A DNA stretch of 64,000 bases from Limnephilus marmoratus (GCA_917880885.1 OU862928.1:6095721-6159720), one strand, 5' to 3'; shown: positions 9,685 through 19,117, numbered from the stretch's first letter. Notes: a model not told the origin generated them from the letters alone. Program-made: numbers and translations.

Positions 9685-10125
9685 AAGCAAATAATATTGT
9701 ATACAAATACCTAAATCGAATATTGATCAAATACCTGGAAATTACTATCACCCACTGTATTCGTAATTAGTAGTTTATAATAATTAGTATTGTAAATTTT
9801 ACACAGTTATTACAATGTAAAACATAAAAGTACAATAGTATTAATTAAATAGGAAAAATGAGAGATTTCTTACAATCAAACTGATTGATCAGTTTTGTAA
9901 GATTTTTAAGTAAATATTGTAAAATTAAAAAAACTGAATAAACATACTTAAAAAAAAAAAAAAAAAAAAAATTGGTTTGTCCTGAGGGGTGGGGATGGCA
10001 AGAAAATTGTGCTCCCATCGGGTGGCACCAGGGGCGGTCCGCCCCCCCTAGCTACGCCACTGGTGTTGGTTATCCAATAAATGGTTTCCACACTCGCCTC
10101 CCAAATGAAAATAAGTTTGTTTGGA

Positions 10126-10143
10126 TTAGGTTAGGTTAGTTAG
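10126..10143. repeat. short interstitial TTAGG tract
   Basis: TTAGG is repeated about three times with one imperfect unit. This is the insect telomere unit. It lies just outside the split SINE B. Confidence 0.7.
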
Positions 10144-10630
10144 GATCGGTTAATTCTTTACAACTTTTTTAATGTTCCGTTACGCCACTGTTCACTGACA
10201 TTAAACCATTTTTTTTAAGAATATATATTTATCACTTCTTATTTAGTTTTGCTTCCAATTCAACTCTGTGTAATGTTTGTATACAGGGTGAGATAAAAGT
10301 AATGCGGCTCATTAAAAACTAAGTCATTTACATCGCCAGCGAGGTACCAAGTAACAACGCGCCAGTGCCGCCGGTACTGCCGGTGAGCGGACCAGGAGTG
10401 GACCGTGAATAATCTATGGACTGAATTATACAGGACGTGCCGAAAGTTACCGCCGTCTTTCAGTTTCATTAAAATTATGTAAATTTAAGCGAAAATGCGA
10501 TGATTTAATCAAAACGCTGTAATTATATTCATTCTCTGTTGTCTTTAACATGGAAGAAAGGGATTATGCGAATTTCTACATTTGGATTTTAAAGATTTTG
10601 AATTATCAAAACGATTTGAATTGAATTTGA
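10144..10630. other. unassigned sequence
   Basis: No gene is seen. A short GC-rich portion at 10325-10405 contains inverted GCCGGTACTGCCGG-like motifs. Confidence 0.35.
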
Positions 10631-11026
10631 ACCAACAGCCCTGGCATTGGTCGCCTCAAGTAGTTCTCTACGTTTGGTGACTTAGCAGGGGTTTCCGAGT
10701 TCATGGGTGAGGTTTGCTTAGGTCTTGGCGGCGGATGCGTTTGCCCACGTATTACGTGGCGAGACTGGTTGAAGTAGACTTTTTAACGTTCCCGGCCGGA
10801 CTCCCGACCTATCAACTTACACCGCAGTGAGAAAGATAGATTCATACGTTTGTCACTCCTGGACACATTTACCTCCAGATTTCTACTCGCCTCTCAAAGT
10901 TTATCCTTCCGACTTTCTCTCCTTCCTCCCGCTTAAAAAACACTTTACACAGCATCCCCAAATATGACACAGGCCCTGAAGGATTTTCTTTTCCTCACGG
11001 CATCATGTGTGCATCAAATGTAAAAA
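10631..11026 (+). mobile_element. SINE B, long form
   Basis: Landmarks in order are CTACGTTTGGTGACTTAGCA, GGTCTTGGCGGCGGATGCG, TTACACCGCAGTGAGAAAG, GTCACTCCTGGACACA, and the 3' tail with CACAGCATCCCCAAATATGA and GGCCCTGAAGG. The 5' end before ACCAACAGCC is missing, and the tail hairpin is degraded. Confidence 0.8.
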
Positions 11027-11509
11027 TGACGATTTCAACTGATAATTTCTAAAAGAGTAAACTATACCAATTTGAAAAAAACTGAACATTTTATTTGAGA
11101 ACTTTTGCCTCGAAAAAATTGGTAATGTGTTCGAGAAAGAATATGGATATTTGAAAGTGACTTATTTCTGCAGATAAAATGCAAAACTTAATTAACTTAT
11201 GACACACAGACACGCCCATAAGTCACTTCTACTATGTGAATACTGCACAAGGGTCCTATTGTAACTACGGGTTGTCTCGCAAACTCTTTAAATTTGATAA
11301 AATATCCACGGTCAACTAACCACAGTCAACTTATGTAGGTAATAGATTACAATAAGCCAAGGGTTTTTTTTTCAGCAGGCGGTAGTAATGATTCTGGGTC
11401 TCGACCTTGAGGGTGCAGGCGTATTTATTTAGTCCCAATATCTGCATTTTCGGCAGCTTTATTTGTTAGCAGTGCTAGATGTCTATAAGTATCTTCTTAA
11501 ACTACTATG
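11027..11509. other. unassigned sequence
   Basis: No gene, RNA or repeat that I can name is seen. Confidence 0.35.
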
Positions 11510-11735
11510 TAGGATATCACAGATCCAGAGACGGTGGGACTATGGCAACCCCAATCAATATAGTGTTGTGAGAAAAACGGAGTTGGGAAGAGAAGATATA
11601 GGGAAGAATAAGATGGAGAAGTACCTGGCTATTCAGATCCAGTCGCCAAAGACGGCTGAAACCAATTCAAGCAGCGTTTTGTTTTATGATAGGTGATAGT
11701 TCGCCAGGGCGATGCTGAGAATATCTTCCGCTCGT
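11510..11735 (-). mobile_element. SINE A, body and 3' part
   Basis: The minus-strand reading has the landmarks AATCTTCC..CTGG, CTGAATAGCCAGGTACTTC and ATAGTCCCACCGTCTCTGG. The tRNA-like head is lost. The copy is diverged from the one at 40272-40682. Confidence 0.65.
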
Positions 11736-12300
11736 GAACGTCGTAACGTTTCGCAAATCATCAAACAGTATTAATAGCCTAACGACTATACGGTCAAAAA
11801 TTAAGAATCCTGCTAAAAATACAACCCTGAGTCCGCATCTTACGCAAAACCGGTTTCAATTTATGTCAAAATATGGCGCCACTTACGTTAACAGCTAGCG
11901 TGAAGAGCATCACCTGGCAGGTGTAAGTATTTTTGTATTCGTAATTTCGTGAATCTCTCCGGTTATGGATATGGATATGGATAAAATGATTATTACTGTA
12001 AATGACAGCTGTGAATAACATCAAGAATATATATATTATACATATATGACGTCATTGCCTGTCGCGGATACTTTGTCCCGGTGACTAACTGTCATTGGAT
12101 CCCAGTGGATCCGAGGAACCGGCTATTTTTGGAACCAGTTCCTATCGGATTTATAAAATGGTCAACAACAATCAAACTGGGCAAAGCCGAAATAAAAGCA
12201 ACTCCGCAGGTTTATTAACTACGAGAATTACTTTATGAGTATATTATTTTTAATTATTAAATTGTGAGTAGCACTAATCACTCGTATAAAACGTATTTGC
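11736..12300. other. unassigned sequence
   Basis: No gene is seen. TATATA-rich segments lie around 12030. Confidence 0.35.
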
Positions 12301-12362
12301 TCGCACCAGCAATCGAAACCCCGACCTTCAGTATGCTAAAGAAGAGTCTTACCCCTTGTCCA
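12301..12362 (-). mobile_element. tRNA-like fragment (SINE head)
   Basis: On the minus strand there is an A-box-like GGGGTAAGACTCTT and a B-box-like GGGTTTCGATTGC with normal spacing. No complete cloverleaf can be drawn, so it is read as a decayed SINE promoter rather than a tRNA gene. Confidence 0.4.
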
Positions 12363-12454
12363 AAAAGTGAAGGCTACTGCCATCTAGCGGCGTATTTTTG
12401 TAGCTTATTGTTTTTTGTTGGTACAGATTACAGATTAGCGACGTAAGGAGATAC

Positions 12455-12705
12455 TAAATTAAATGCTAGACGATAAAGCAGATTTCTCGATTTCTGCCAT
12501 ATATCGTACGATGACTGACACAAGTGTGTTTTGTTTATTTTTGTTGGTATTAGAAATTTTTATTTATAAATAGCCTGCGTTTCTAGTTAAAAAACTCTCT
12601 TAATTCGTGGATCTCCTGTAAACAGCTAGCATTATCTAGCAAGTGGTCAAAGTGACCAAATTCAGTGTTTTGTCGGGTCGGGAACAAATTTATTGTAACA
12701 TGTGC
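12455..12705 (+). repeat. interspersed repeat E, plus copy
   Basis: This segment shares CGATAAAGCAGATTTCT, a TTTGTTTATTTT block, AAACAGCTAG and CTTTGTCGGGT..GGAA..ATTGTAACATG with the inverted segment 17305-17515. The family is unknown; no coding capacity is clear. Confidence 0.6.
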
Positions 12706-13204
12706 CGTTAATAAACGAGAAAAATTCCGCCAAATGAAGCCAGATTTTTTCCTTGAAGTCCTTCTGCCAAATAACCAATTTATACCACCCCTTGACCACG
12801 GAGGACGTCAGATGTGATGTAGATTCATCAGTTTCCCGTTGTACTACACATTTCAAAGGTTTTTGTCTTCCGTGAGAACCTCTTAGAAATTTCAAAATCC
12901 GTGAATTTTGAGATACAAAATAAAATCTCTGTGTCTCTTTGGACATTACTTTAAAGATGTCTCCATAAATGAAAACAAAATTTTCTGAAAACAAGGCCCA
13001 AAGCTCTTACAAAATATTTGGGGGATAGATCATTTGAATAAAAGCCACTGTTAAATATCCAAAATCCATATTTCGTGAATAAATGTTTTCTTATCGTAGT
13101 GAGGTCGGAAATATTGGTCCATAAAGACATTTCTCCAGCATAAGGTTAACGGCCTTAGATAGAAGTGACCAAATTTTTATAAGATTTTTGAAGTAAAACT
13201 TCTT
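12706..13204. other. unassigned sequence
   Basis: An open frame of 110 codons on the minus strand (12662-12994) has no recognisable domain and overlaps repeat E, so it is not called as a gene. Confidence 0.35.
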
Positions 13205-13398
13205 TACGCACGCTCGACTTGGGGGTAAGCTGGTGAATGCGTTACGAAAAGCGGTAATGTGTTACGAAAAGTGTGATGTTACGAAAAGTGTGATGCGAAC
13301 GGTAAGCGATGCGAACGGTGATCGATGGCGAGGCGAACGGTCGGGCCTTGACGCACGCTTGACTTGGGGAGTGATAAGGATAAGGATAAGGATAAAGA
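13205..13398. repeat. degenerate short repeats
   Basis: GTTACGAAAAG occurs three times, GCGAACGGT four times and GATAAG four times, in three adjacent short arrays. A shared ACGCACGCT.GACTTGGGG flanks both sides. Confidence 0.7.
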
Positions 13399-13399
13399 T

Positions 13400-13625
13400 G
13401 GTCACCCCAAGGTCGTAGGTCACCCCAATGACGTAGGTCACCCCAATATCGTAGTCACCCCAAGGTCGTAGGTTACCCCAAGATCGTAGGTCACCCCAAG
13501 GTCATAGGTCACCCCAGGTCGTAGGTCACCCCTCGATTGTAAGTCACCCCAAGGTCGTAGGTCACCCCACGGTCGTAGGTTACCCCAGGGTCATAGGTTA
13601 CCCCAATGTCATATGTCACCCCAAT
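13400..13625. repeat. 18-bp minisatellite
   Basis: About 12 imperfect units of GGTCACCCCAAGGTCGTA make up the array. Its core TAGGTCACCCCAA is identical to a motif in every SINE B copy. Confidence 0.9.
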
Positions 13626-13665
13626 TTCAATGCCAATGTCATAATATGTTCTTTTATAAGTTAGT

Positions 13666-14322
13666 GAAGTTTTACTTCAGTCGTGTGGTCTAAACACATT
13701 CGTTTTTTTTTTAGAGAAAACTTCTTTATTTAGCACCGTTGTGATTTAAAACCCGATGAAACGAAAAAGAGGCAAACACATACATCTTTACGATTTAGCG
13801 TACCAGAGAATTGTTGGTATTATTATCTATGCTGATTTCTACCAGATTGTCTGTGGTACATACACGCTTCCTGTCATTACTGGTAAACTGATTGTCCTCT
13901 CGACTGGTTTAATAAATATGATACCAAATACATTCGTGTTACAATATTCACCACAATACAACAAGAATGAGATAGAATAACCGCTCTCCTCTTTGTGCGG
14001 TGCTTCGTAACCTATTGTGGCCTATCGTAGCCTCTTGTCAATTCTAGATTTCTGAAGGTTTTACTTCTACCGCGTGTGAACTGCACACTTGTACATTTTG
14101 AGGTAAAAACTTCCTTAGCATTTGAAACTGGATGTAACGAAAAATTGCGACACTAAAAAGAGACCACCACATACATCTATAGGATTCAGCCTGTGAGAGG
14201 ATGAAATAGTATAATCGCTTTCCTCTTTGTGCGGTGCTTTATAGCCTCCCCACTCTCGTCTACTTTAGTTTTATGAAGGTTTCGCTTCTACCGCGTGTGA
14301 ATTGCACGTTCTGTATTTTTAT
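13666..14322. repeat. satellite-like family D, ~220-bp units in tandem
   Basis: Units contain GAAGGTTTTACTTCTACCGC, TTAGCACCGTTGTGATT or its variant, AGAGAC..CACATACATCT, GAGATAGAATAA and CTCTTTGTGCGGTGCTT. A first unit (13666-14053) is enlarged by about 150 bp, a second spans 14054-14275, and a third begins at 14276 and is cut by SINE B at about 14323. Other copies are at 18072-18935, 57417-57500 and 60095-60170. Confidence 0.75.
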
Positions 14323-14668
14323 ATTAGCTCCACGCAGGAGGTTATCTTTGGGGATGCTGTGTGGAGGGTATTTTAAATAAATGAAGGAGATGAGGTTCTA
14401 GAAATTAAAAAAAAACGGTTTTCAGATTTGAAGCGTGAGGTCGGTTCCAAATGTCTAGGAGTGATGGACGTATGAATCTATCCCTCCTACTGCGGTTCAA
14501 TGCGTTGGGTCAAGAGAGTCCAGCTGGAGTGGTCTAACGGTTTCCCTTAAACAGCCTTTCCCAATACGGCAAATACAATAGCCGGCTAGACCTAGAAAAA
14601 CCCGGGTACCCTGCTAAATCACGAAACGTATCGAACCACTTAGGGTGACATGTCGTGGTTATACAATT
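14323..14668 (-). mobile_element. SINE B, long form
   Basis: Minus-strand landmarks are the 3' tail GCATCCCCAAAGATAACC, then GACGTATGAATC (inverted), CCCGGGTACCCTGCTAAATC and GAACCACTTAGGGTGAC. The inner hairpin is partly deleted. Confidence 0.75.
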
Positions 14669-15072
14669 GTGTAATTTGACGTATAAGTTAACAAGCCTTG
14701 AATTTGGGAGGCGGGTGTTGGGACCACTGCACGCTGGTACGGGAACCATTTATTTGATAACCAACACCCTTGCATTGGTCACCCGCTAGTGGTTTGCTAC
14801 GTTCGGTGACTTTGCAGGATGCCCGGGTTCATGAGGTGAAGTTTGTCTATGTCTTGGCGGCGGATGCTTTTGCCTACTGACGACTACGACGAGCCGGATT
14901 GCGAGAGACTAATTGACCTCTCCAGCCGAATTCTCTCGACCCATCGCCTTGCACCGCAGTGAGGGGAATGGATTCATAATTCCGTCACTCCTGGAAACCC
15001 TGACCCCCGGATTCTACCTATCCCTCGTACCTATTTCCTTCGAAGTACTTACTCTCCTTCATTTCTCTAAAA

Positions 15073-15482
15073 CAGGGTTTCCCAACCAGTGGTGGTCCGC
15101 AAGAAGCTAGAAGATCGTCCGCGATGGTCCGCCGGTCAAAAAGCGAGCCGGCGCGCGGGCGGTCCCTGTTCGAGAAGTCTGAATAAAAAAAATCGTGACA
15201 ATATTAATTTTATCGTTATTGCACCTTGTGGTCGGTCAGTGGCCATTAAGGTATTCCGTTTCGCCCCACCTCATCCTACCCCGTTCCAACCCATATCCCA
15301 ATCCGCCCCCTCCCTTGCAGTAAATATTCTGCTAAAACTGCCCCACCCTATCCCATTATGCCCCCAACCTTGTGCTATCCGCCCCGGGGGCCACCCATGC
15401 TAGCCTACGCCACTGCTTGTCGTCCCTGTCGAAAAAATAAACGTACAAGTGGTCCGGGTCAGAAAAAGGTTGGGAGCCACTG
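15073..15482. mobile_element. hAT-like MITE with 8-bp TSD CTCTAAAA
   Basis: The ends are CAGGGTTTCCCAACC and GGTTGGGAGCCACTG, imperfect inverted repeats. The 8-bp duplication CTCTAAAA is exact at 15065-15072 and 15483-15490 and is supported by the intact SINE B sequence. No transposase frame is present. Confidence 0.9.
15237..15415. mobile_element. CAGTGGC-ended MITE nested in the hAT-like MITE
   Basis: The right end GGGGGCCACCCATGCTAG..TACGCCACTG is the inverse of the left end of the MITE at 5721. The left end CAGTGGCCATTAAGG is diverged. CTTGTGGT and CTTGTCGT near the two borders may be a target duplication. Confidence 0.65.
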
Positions 15483-15545
15483 CTCTAAAAAGACCAATTA
15501 CGCAGCATCCCCAAACATAGGCCACATTTAACCCATCCAAATCTA

Positions 15546-16135
15546 TATTTTAGCGATAGTATAGGTTTATTTATAAATCGATTTAGATAACAAACCTTAG
15601 AAGCAATTCTCTATTGAGAGACCTATTACTGAAATATGTTTAAGAACTATTAATTCCCTGTGCTCTCCCGTCCCGTTTCAAGTCTTGACTTAAGGTATAA
15701 TACTGGTTAAAAATAATCAATAGTAACATCATGACCGGCTTTACCTGAGTTTGAGGTATTCCAATGGTAAAGTTTCAACGAGTACGCCTGGGACTGTATC
15801 ATTAATCTTGTTAAATACTTGGGAAATAATAATTAATGATGGTATTGAGGTGCCTCTACACAGGCCGTATTGCCATTGGTAGTTAACCAACGTAACGGTT
15901 AGTTAGAGAGGGAGTACCGTGGATGCAAACGGAGCCTGGAATAAAAACCTTAAGGCGCTGTATCAGGTGTGAGGTATTATAGGCGCCTTGAATCACATTC
16001 TGTATATTATATAGGTTTTACTATGTATATACATGAAGAATCAATAAATCTTCATTTAAAAACGACTAAAATCGTAAGAGGCTTAAATGCCCCGTGATTG
16101 CTTGGCGGGTTCCGACAGAACTTACACCGCTTCCT
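15546..16135. other. unassigned sequence
   Basis: No gene is seen. Confidence 0.35.
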
Positions 16136-16800
16136 CTGTCAAAATAACAGAAAAGTCGAGGACGTCCAAGGGAGACATGGCACGACCAAGAGAATCAGAC
16201 ACTTCAGTAGGACCATGTCAGAATAACAGAAAATTCAAGGAGTCAAAAGAAGACATGGCACGACCCAGAGAATGAAATACTTGAGTGGGGTCAATTCAGA
16301 ATAATATAAAAGTTGAGGACGTCCAAAGAAGACATGGCACGATCCAGAGAATAACATATTTGAGTATGGCTATGTCAGAATAACATAAAAGTCGAGGAGT
16401 CAAAAGAAGACATGGCACGACCCAGAGAATCAAATACTAAACTTGAGTAGGGCCATATCAGAATAACAGAAAGGTCTAGGTCGTCCAAAGAAGCCATGGC
16501 ACTGCCAAGAGAATCAAATACTTGAGTAGGGCCATGTCAGAAAAACAGCAAAATCGAGAAAGTCCAAAGAAGACATAGCACCACCAAGAGAATCAAATAC
16601 TTGAGTAGGGCTTTGTTAGGATAACAAAAAGTCAAGGACGCCCAAAGAAGACATGGCACGACGCAGAGAATCAAATACTTGTGTATGGTTATGTCAGAAA
16701 AACGGAAAAGTATTTATTTATTTTTCATAGTCTCCATAAATTGGTTTTACTATTTATGCCTACCCCTGAGGAAAACGGTGTATTGGTTAGTTGGTTAGCA
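16136..16800 (+). repeat. ~80-bp minisatellite derived from an RTE-like LINE 3' end
   Basis: Seven units run from 16151 to about 16712, each with AGGACGTCCAAAGAAGACAT, GGCACGACC.AGAGAATCAAA, TACTTGAGTAGGGCCATGTC and AGAATAACAGAAAA. The unit matches one continuous stretch of the RTE-like LINE at 55115-55210, which codes for SRGRPRK..RDQ.NQI and GHVKSQNN there. After the array, 16750-16797 reads TGCCTACCCCTGAGG..AACGGTG, the typical RTE terminal block also seen at 56405-56440. The array therefore appears to be an internal expansion of a LINE tail. Confidence 0.85.
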
Positions 16801-17304
16801 AAATAATTTTTTTCTCATCATAAAATCAACATCGCTACGTAGCATTTTCGTTTGATAATATCAAACTAGTATTTTTGCATCAATGGAACTCGCTCACAAA
16901 ATTAAATATCGTGTCATCAGCAGAAGATAAATATATTATGTGGAATGTACATTTATACAGTGCAAGGATTTTGGCATATAATATGAAGGATGGGATCCCG
17001 AAATATATCATAACGACTTTAGAGAGACACACATGTGCGCCGTTATTTGCTGTCCTGTTCACATAAGATGGGCTTTTCTTATGTCATTACGGATTGGACT
17101 CAACCAAACAGGGCTGGACCAACAAACATATTTAATTTTTTAATTATTGTTATCAACTTTAATTTGTGGAACTCAATTTAAATATTATTAACTCCATTTT
17201 AATTTTTTTTTATGTGTTAAGTTTGGTTTTTTTGTGGCAGAAGAACTTCAATAAAGACAATATTTCTTCACTGGCGAATTTCAACTTATTTATTAAATTT
17301 TATA
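16801..17304. other. unassigned sequence
   Basis: Open frames of about 60 codons on both strands (16875-17066) are mirror shadows with no domain. Confidence 0.35.
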
Positions 17305-17515
17305 ATCTCATGTTACAATAATATTTTTCCCAACCCGACAAAGCACTAAGGTGGTCTTCAGACCAATAACTTGTTGATTCTAGCTGTTTCCAAGAGATAA
17401 GAGGCTTTTTCTCTAAAAAACTCATTATTTATAATCAAAAAACGACTCACACTAAAACAAAATAAACAATGGCGAATGACATACCAATGTAATAGTGTGA
17501 TATACAGAAATCTGC
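17305..17515 (-). repeat. interspersed repeat E, minus copy
   Basis: This is the inverted counterpart of 12455-12705, with CAACCCGACAAAGCACT and GAAATCTGCTTTATCGAC as the best landmarks. Confidence 0.6.
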
Positions 17516-17630
17516 TTTATCGACTATCATTTCAATCAGTGCAATTATCTGTTGCAAGTAGGAAATCTGCAATAATAAACTAGCTTCGAAATGTTACGGT
17601 AGAGGTCAGAAACCTTCGCTTTTTAAACAA

Positions 17631-18016
17631 TAATCAATAATATTATTATTAAATTAATAAAAAAATAGTTTATTTTTAAAGAAGTTCTGCTGTGTAATTA
17701 CACGTGATAATTATGCCTGTAATTAGGCGTGTATTACGCGTGACAGCTGTTTCGCCTTCTGAAGGCGACATACGTATACAGATTTAAAGTAAAACATATG
17801 GTTCTTAAAACTAATTACAATACATAAATTTATTTTTAACGAAACTACCCAATTCAAAAGAGAAAAACATTTCGCGTGTTTGAATTTTGGAGTAGTGCCA
17901 TTGTAGACAGTTTGATAATGTCTTCAGAAGGCGAAACAGCTGTCACGCATCATAATTATTACACATGAGTACTTGTTTAAAAATAAAATGTTTTTGTTAA
18001 TTTAATAATTATATTA
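17631..18016. mobile_element. foldback element, Penelope-type tail repeats
   Basis: Inverted arms carry GTGACAGCTGTTTCGCC (17740) and GGCGAAACAGCTGTCACG (17931), with AT-rich outer arms containing AATAATATTA and GTTTATTTTTAAA. The GCGAAAC after a CTTCAGAAG stem resembles a decayed hammerhead core. A related short foldback is at 25527-25691. Confidence 0.6.
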
Positions 18017-18189
18017 ATGATTTATTATATAATTATAAAAAATTTGCAAAGTAACAATTTTTTTGAAAAGAAAATCTTTAGCACCGTTTTGATTTGAAAC
18101 TAGATGGAACGAAAAAGCGACACCATAAAGAGACAAACCTTTACATTCTACAGGATTCAGCCCGTCATAAAATGAGATAGAATAATCAT

Positions 18190-18789
18190 CATGGTGTAAC
18201 CCTAAGTGACCAGCTCAAGTATGGGGGCTCCATCGAAGCCAGAGTAAAGTTAGCCTCCCAAAAACTGGGCGTACTGTACAGGGCCCGCAGATACTTCAAT
18301 TCGACTGCTAACCTTGTACAAATCACAAGTACGCCCCACGGTTGAATTTGGCAACCATCTCTGATCTGGAGCTCCAAAATACCTGAAAAATACCCTCGAC
18401 TCAGTGCAGAAATGGGCGGTCCGTTTGATGATTCTCCCATCTTAACAGACGGATTGCCATCTTTAGAGCACAGGCGTCGGGTGGGAATGCTATCCTTGTT
18501 CTACCGGTATTATAATGGAAGATGCTCCGAGGAACTAGCATCATTGATCCCTTCGGCACCGGTGCATAGTCGGGAAACACGCCAAACGCGTGCCCAACAT
18601 TTGTACACGGTTGACATTTGTCACATGAGAACGGGTCGTTTCTTCGACTCGTTCTTGTGTTCAACAGCTCGGCTGTGGAATGATATGCCGGCCTCTGTGT
18701 TTCCTCCTTCCTACAACATGGGTCTCTTCAAGACCAATGTTCATTCCTTCCTCTCCTCAAAAAGACCCTCCACACAGCATCCCAGATGA
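18190..18789 (+). pseudogene. LINE C ORF2 C-terminus, frameshifted
   Basis: The first frame reads GVTLSDQLKYGGSIEAR, then KLGVLYRARRYFN, the block after the RT palm. Indels near 18305 and 18415 break the frame. It resumes as GMLSLFYRYYNGRCSEEL, SAPVHSRETRQTRAQHLY, and STARLWNDMPASVFPPSYN, ending in HSFLSSKRPSTQHPR. The same protein is uninterrupted at 30971-31625. The ARLWN-P-VFP-YN block is typical of LINE C-termini. Confidence 0.85.
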
Positions 18790-18857
18790 CATAGGCCCTG
18801 AGGGAAATTATTTTCCTCAGGGCCTCCTGTGTGGAGTTAATGTAAAAAAAATAAAAA
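18190..18857 (+). mobile_element. LINE C, 5'-truncated copy
   Basis: The insertion carries the end of a LINE reverse transcriptase frame followed by a short 3' UTR. The 3' UTR ends in a two-tier inverted repeat: outer CTCCACACAG/CTGTGTGGAG, inner GGCCCTGAGG (18794-18803) and CCTCAGGGCC (18815-18824), then an A-rich tail. It is inserted in a family D unit. Confidence 0.85.
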
Positions 18858-19117
18858 AATCTTCTCTTTGTGAGGTGCTTCATAGCCTCCCCACTCTTGT
18901 TTACTTTATTTGTCTTAATATCGTGTTACTATTTATATTATTAGTATATGTGTTATTATTTTTATTACAAACTAGCATGCTTTAAAGCTCCTGCTTTCAA
19001 CACAGGTTTTCCTTGTGAGACAGGCATAGGACATCACAAATTATAAGTCTAGAATTAATAAAGAGAATTATTGATAAAAAAAATTGTACAAGGATTTGAA
19101 CAGAATATTTATCTTCC

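Larger units (their letters stand above)
5785..9971 (+). mobile_element. near-complete non-LTR retrotransposon (CR1/jockey superfamily type)
   Basis: The element has ORF1 (about 5785-6679, frameshifted), a 62-bp spacer, an intact ORF2 (6742-9684), a 3' UTR of about 265 bp and a 22-base A tail (9950-9971) after an AATAAA-like motif at about 9936. A run of 16 C lies at the left junction (5769-5784). It sits inside the MITE at 5721-10062. The intact ORF2 and pure A tail suggest recent insertion. Confidence 0.85.
5721..10062. mobile_element. CAGTGGCGTAG-ended MITE (hAT-like), host of a LINE
   Basis: The ends are CAGTGGCGTAGCTAG (5721) and CTAGCTACGCCACTG (to 10062), perfect 15-bp inverted repeats, followed inward by GC-rich arms. 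The flanks, GATGTTGG on the left and GTGTTGGT on the right, duplicate about 7 bp of the SINE (GTGTTGG, one change). A related copy is at 15237-15415. CAGTG ends and a 7-8 bp duplication fit hAT, but no transposase is present. Confidence 0.75.
5516..10115 (-). mobile_element. SINE B copy split by a nested MITE and LINE
   Basis: The two halves are 5516-5720 and 10063-10115. Together they read, on the minus strand, the SINE B landmarks TTTGGGAGGCG, TTTATTGGATAACCAAC, CTCTGCCATAGGTCACCCC and TACGTTTGGTGACTTAGCA. The 3' hairpin tail is missing. The break is at CCAACAC|CTCTGCC. Confidence 0.8.
14698..15545 (+). mobile_element. SINE B split by an hAT-like MITE
   Basis: The halves are 14698-15072 and 15483-15545. 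Landmarks include TTTGGGAGGCGGGTG, TGATAACCAACACCC, CTACGTTCGGTGACT, GGCGGCGGATGC, TTGCACCGCAGTGAGG and the tail GCAGCATCCCCAAACAT. This copy stands head to head with the minus copy at 14323-14668. Confidence 0.8.
18072..18935. repeat. family D unit split by LINE C
   Basis: The left part 18072-18189 reads TTTAGCACCGTTTTGATT to GAGATAGAATAATC. The right part 18858-18935 reads TCTTCTCTTTGTGAGGTGCT and on. Joined, they make one family D unit as at 14054-14275. Confidence 0.8.

Noticed and set aside
12662..12994. 110-codon minus-strand open frame
   Set aside because: No domain, overlaps an interspersed repeat, and composition looks like translated repeat sequence.
13400..13625. Possible CRISPR-like or regulatory repeat array
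   Set aside because: 18-bp head-to-tail units without spacers are a minisatellite.
16136..16712. Possible CRISPR-like array
   Set aside because: Units are contiguous without unique spacers, and the unit is LINE coding sequence; the genome is eukaryotic.
18401..18664. Cysteine-containing frame opposite LINE C
   Set aside because: It lies antisense to the LINE C coding region and recurs only because LINE C recurs (also at 31096).
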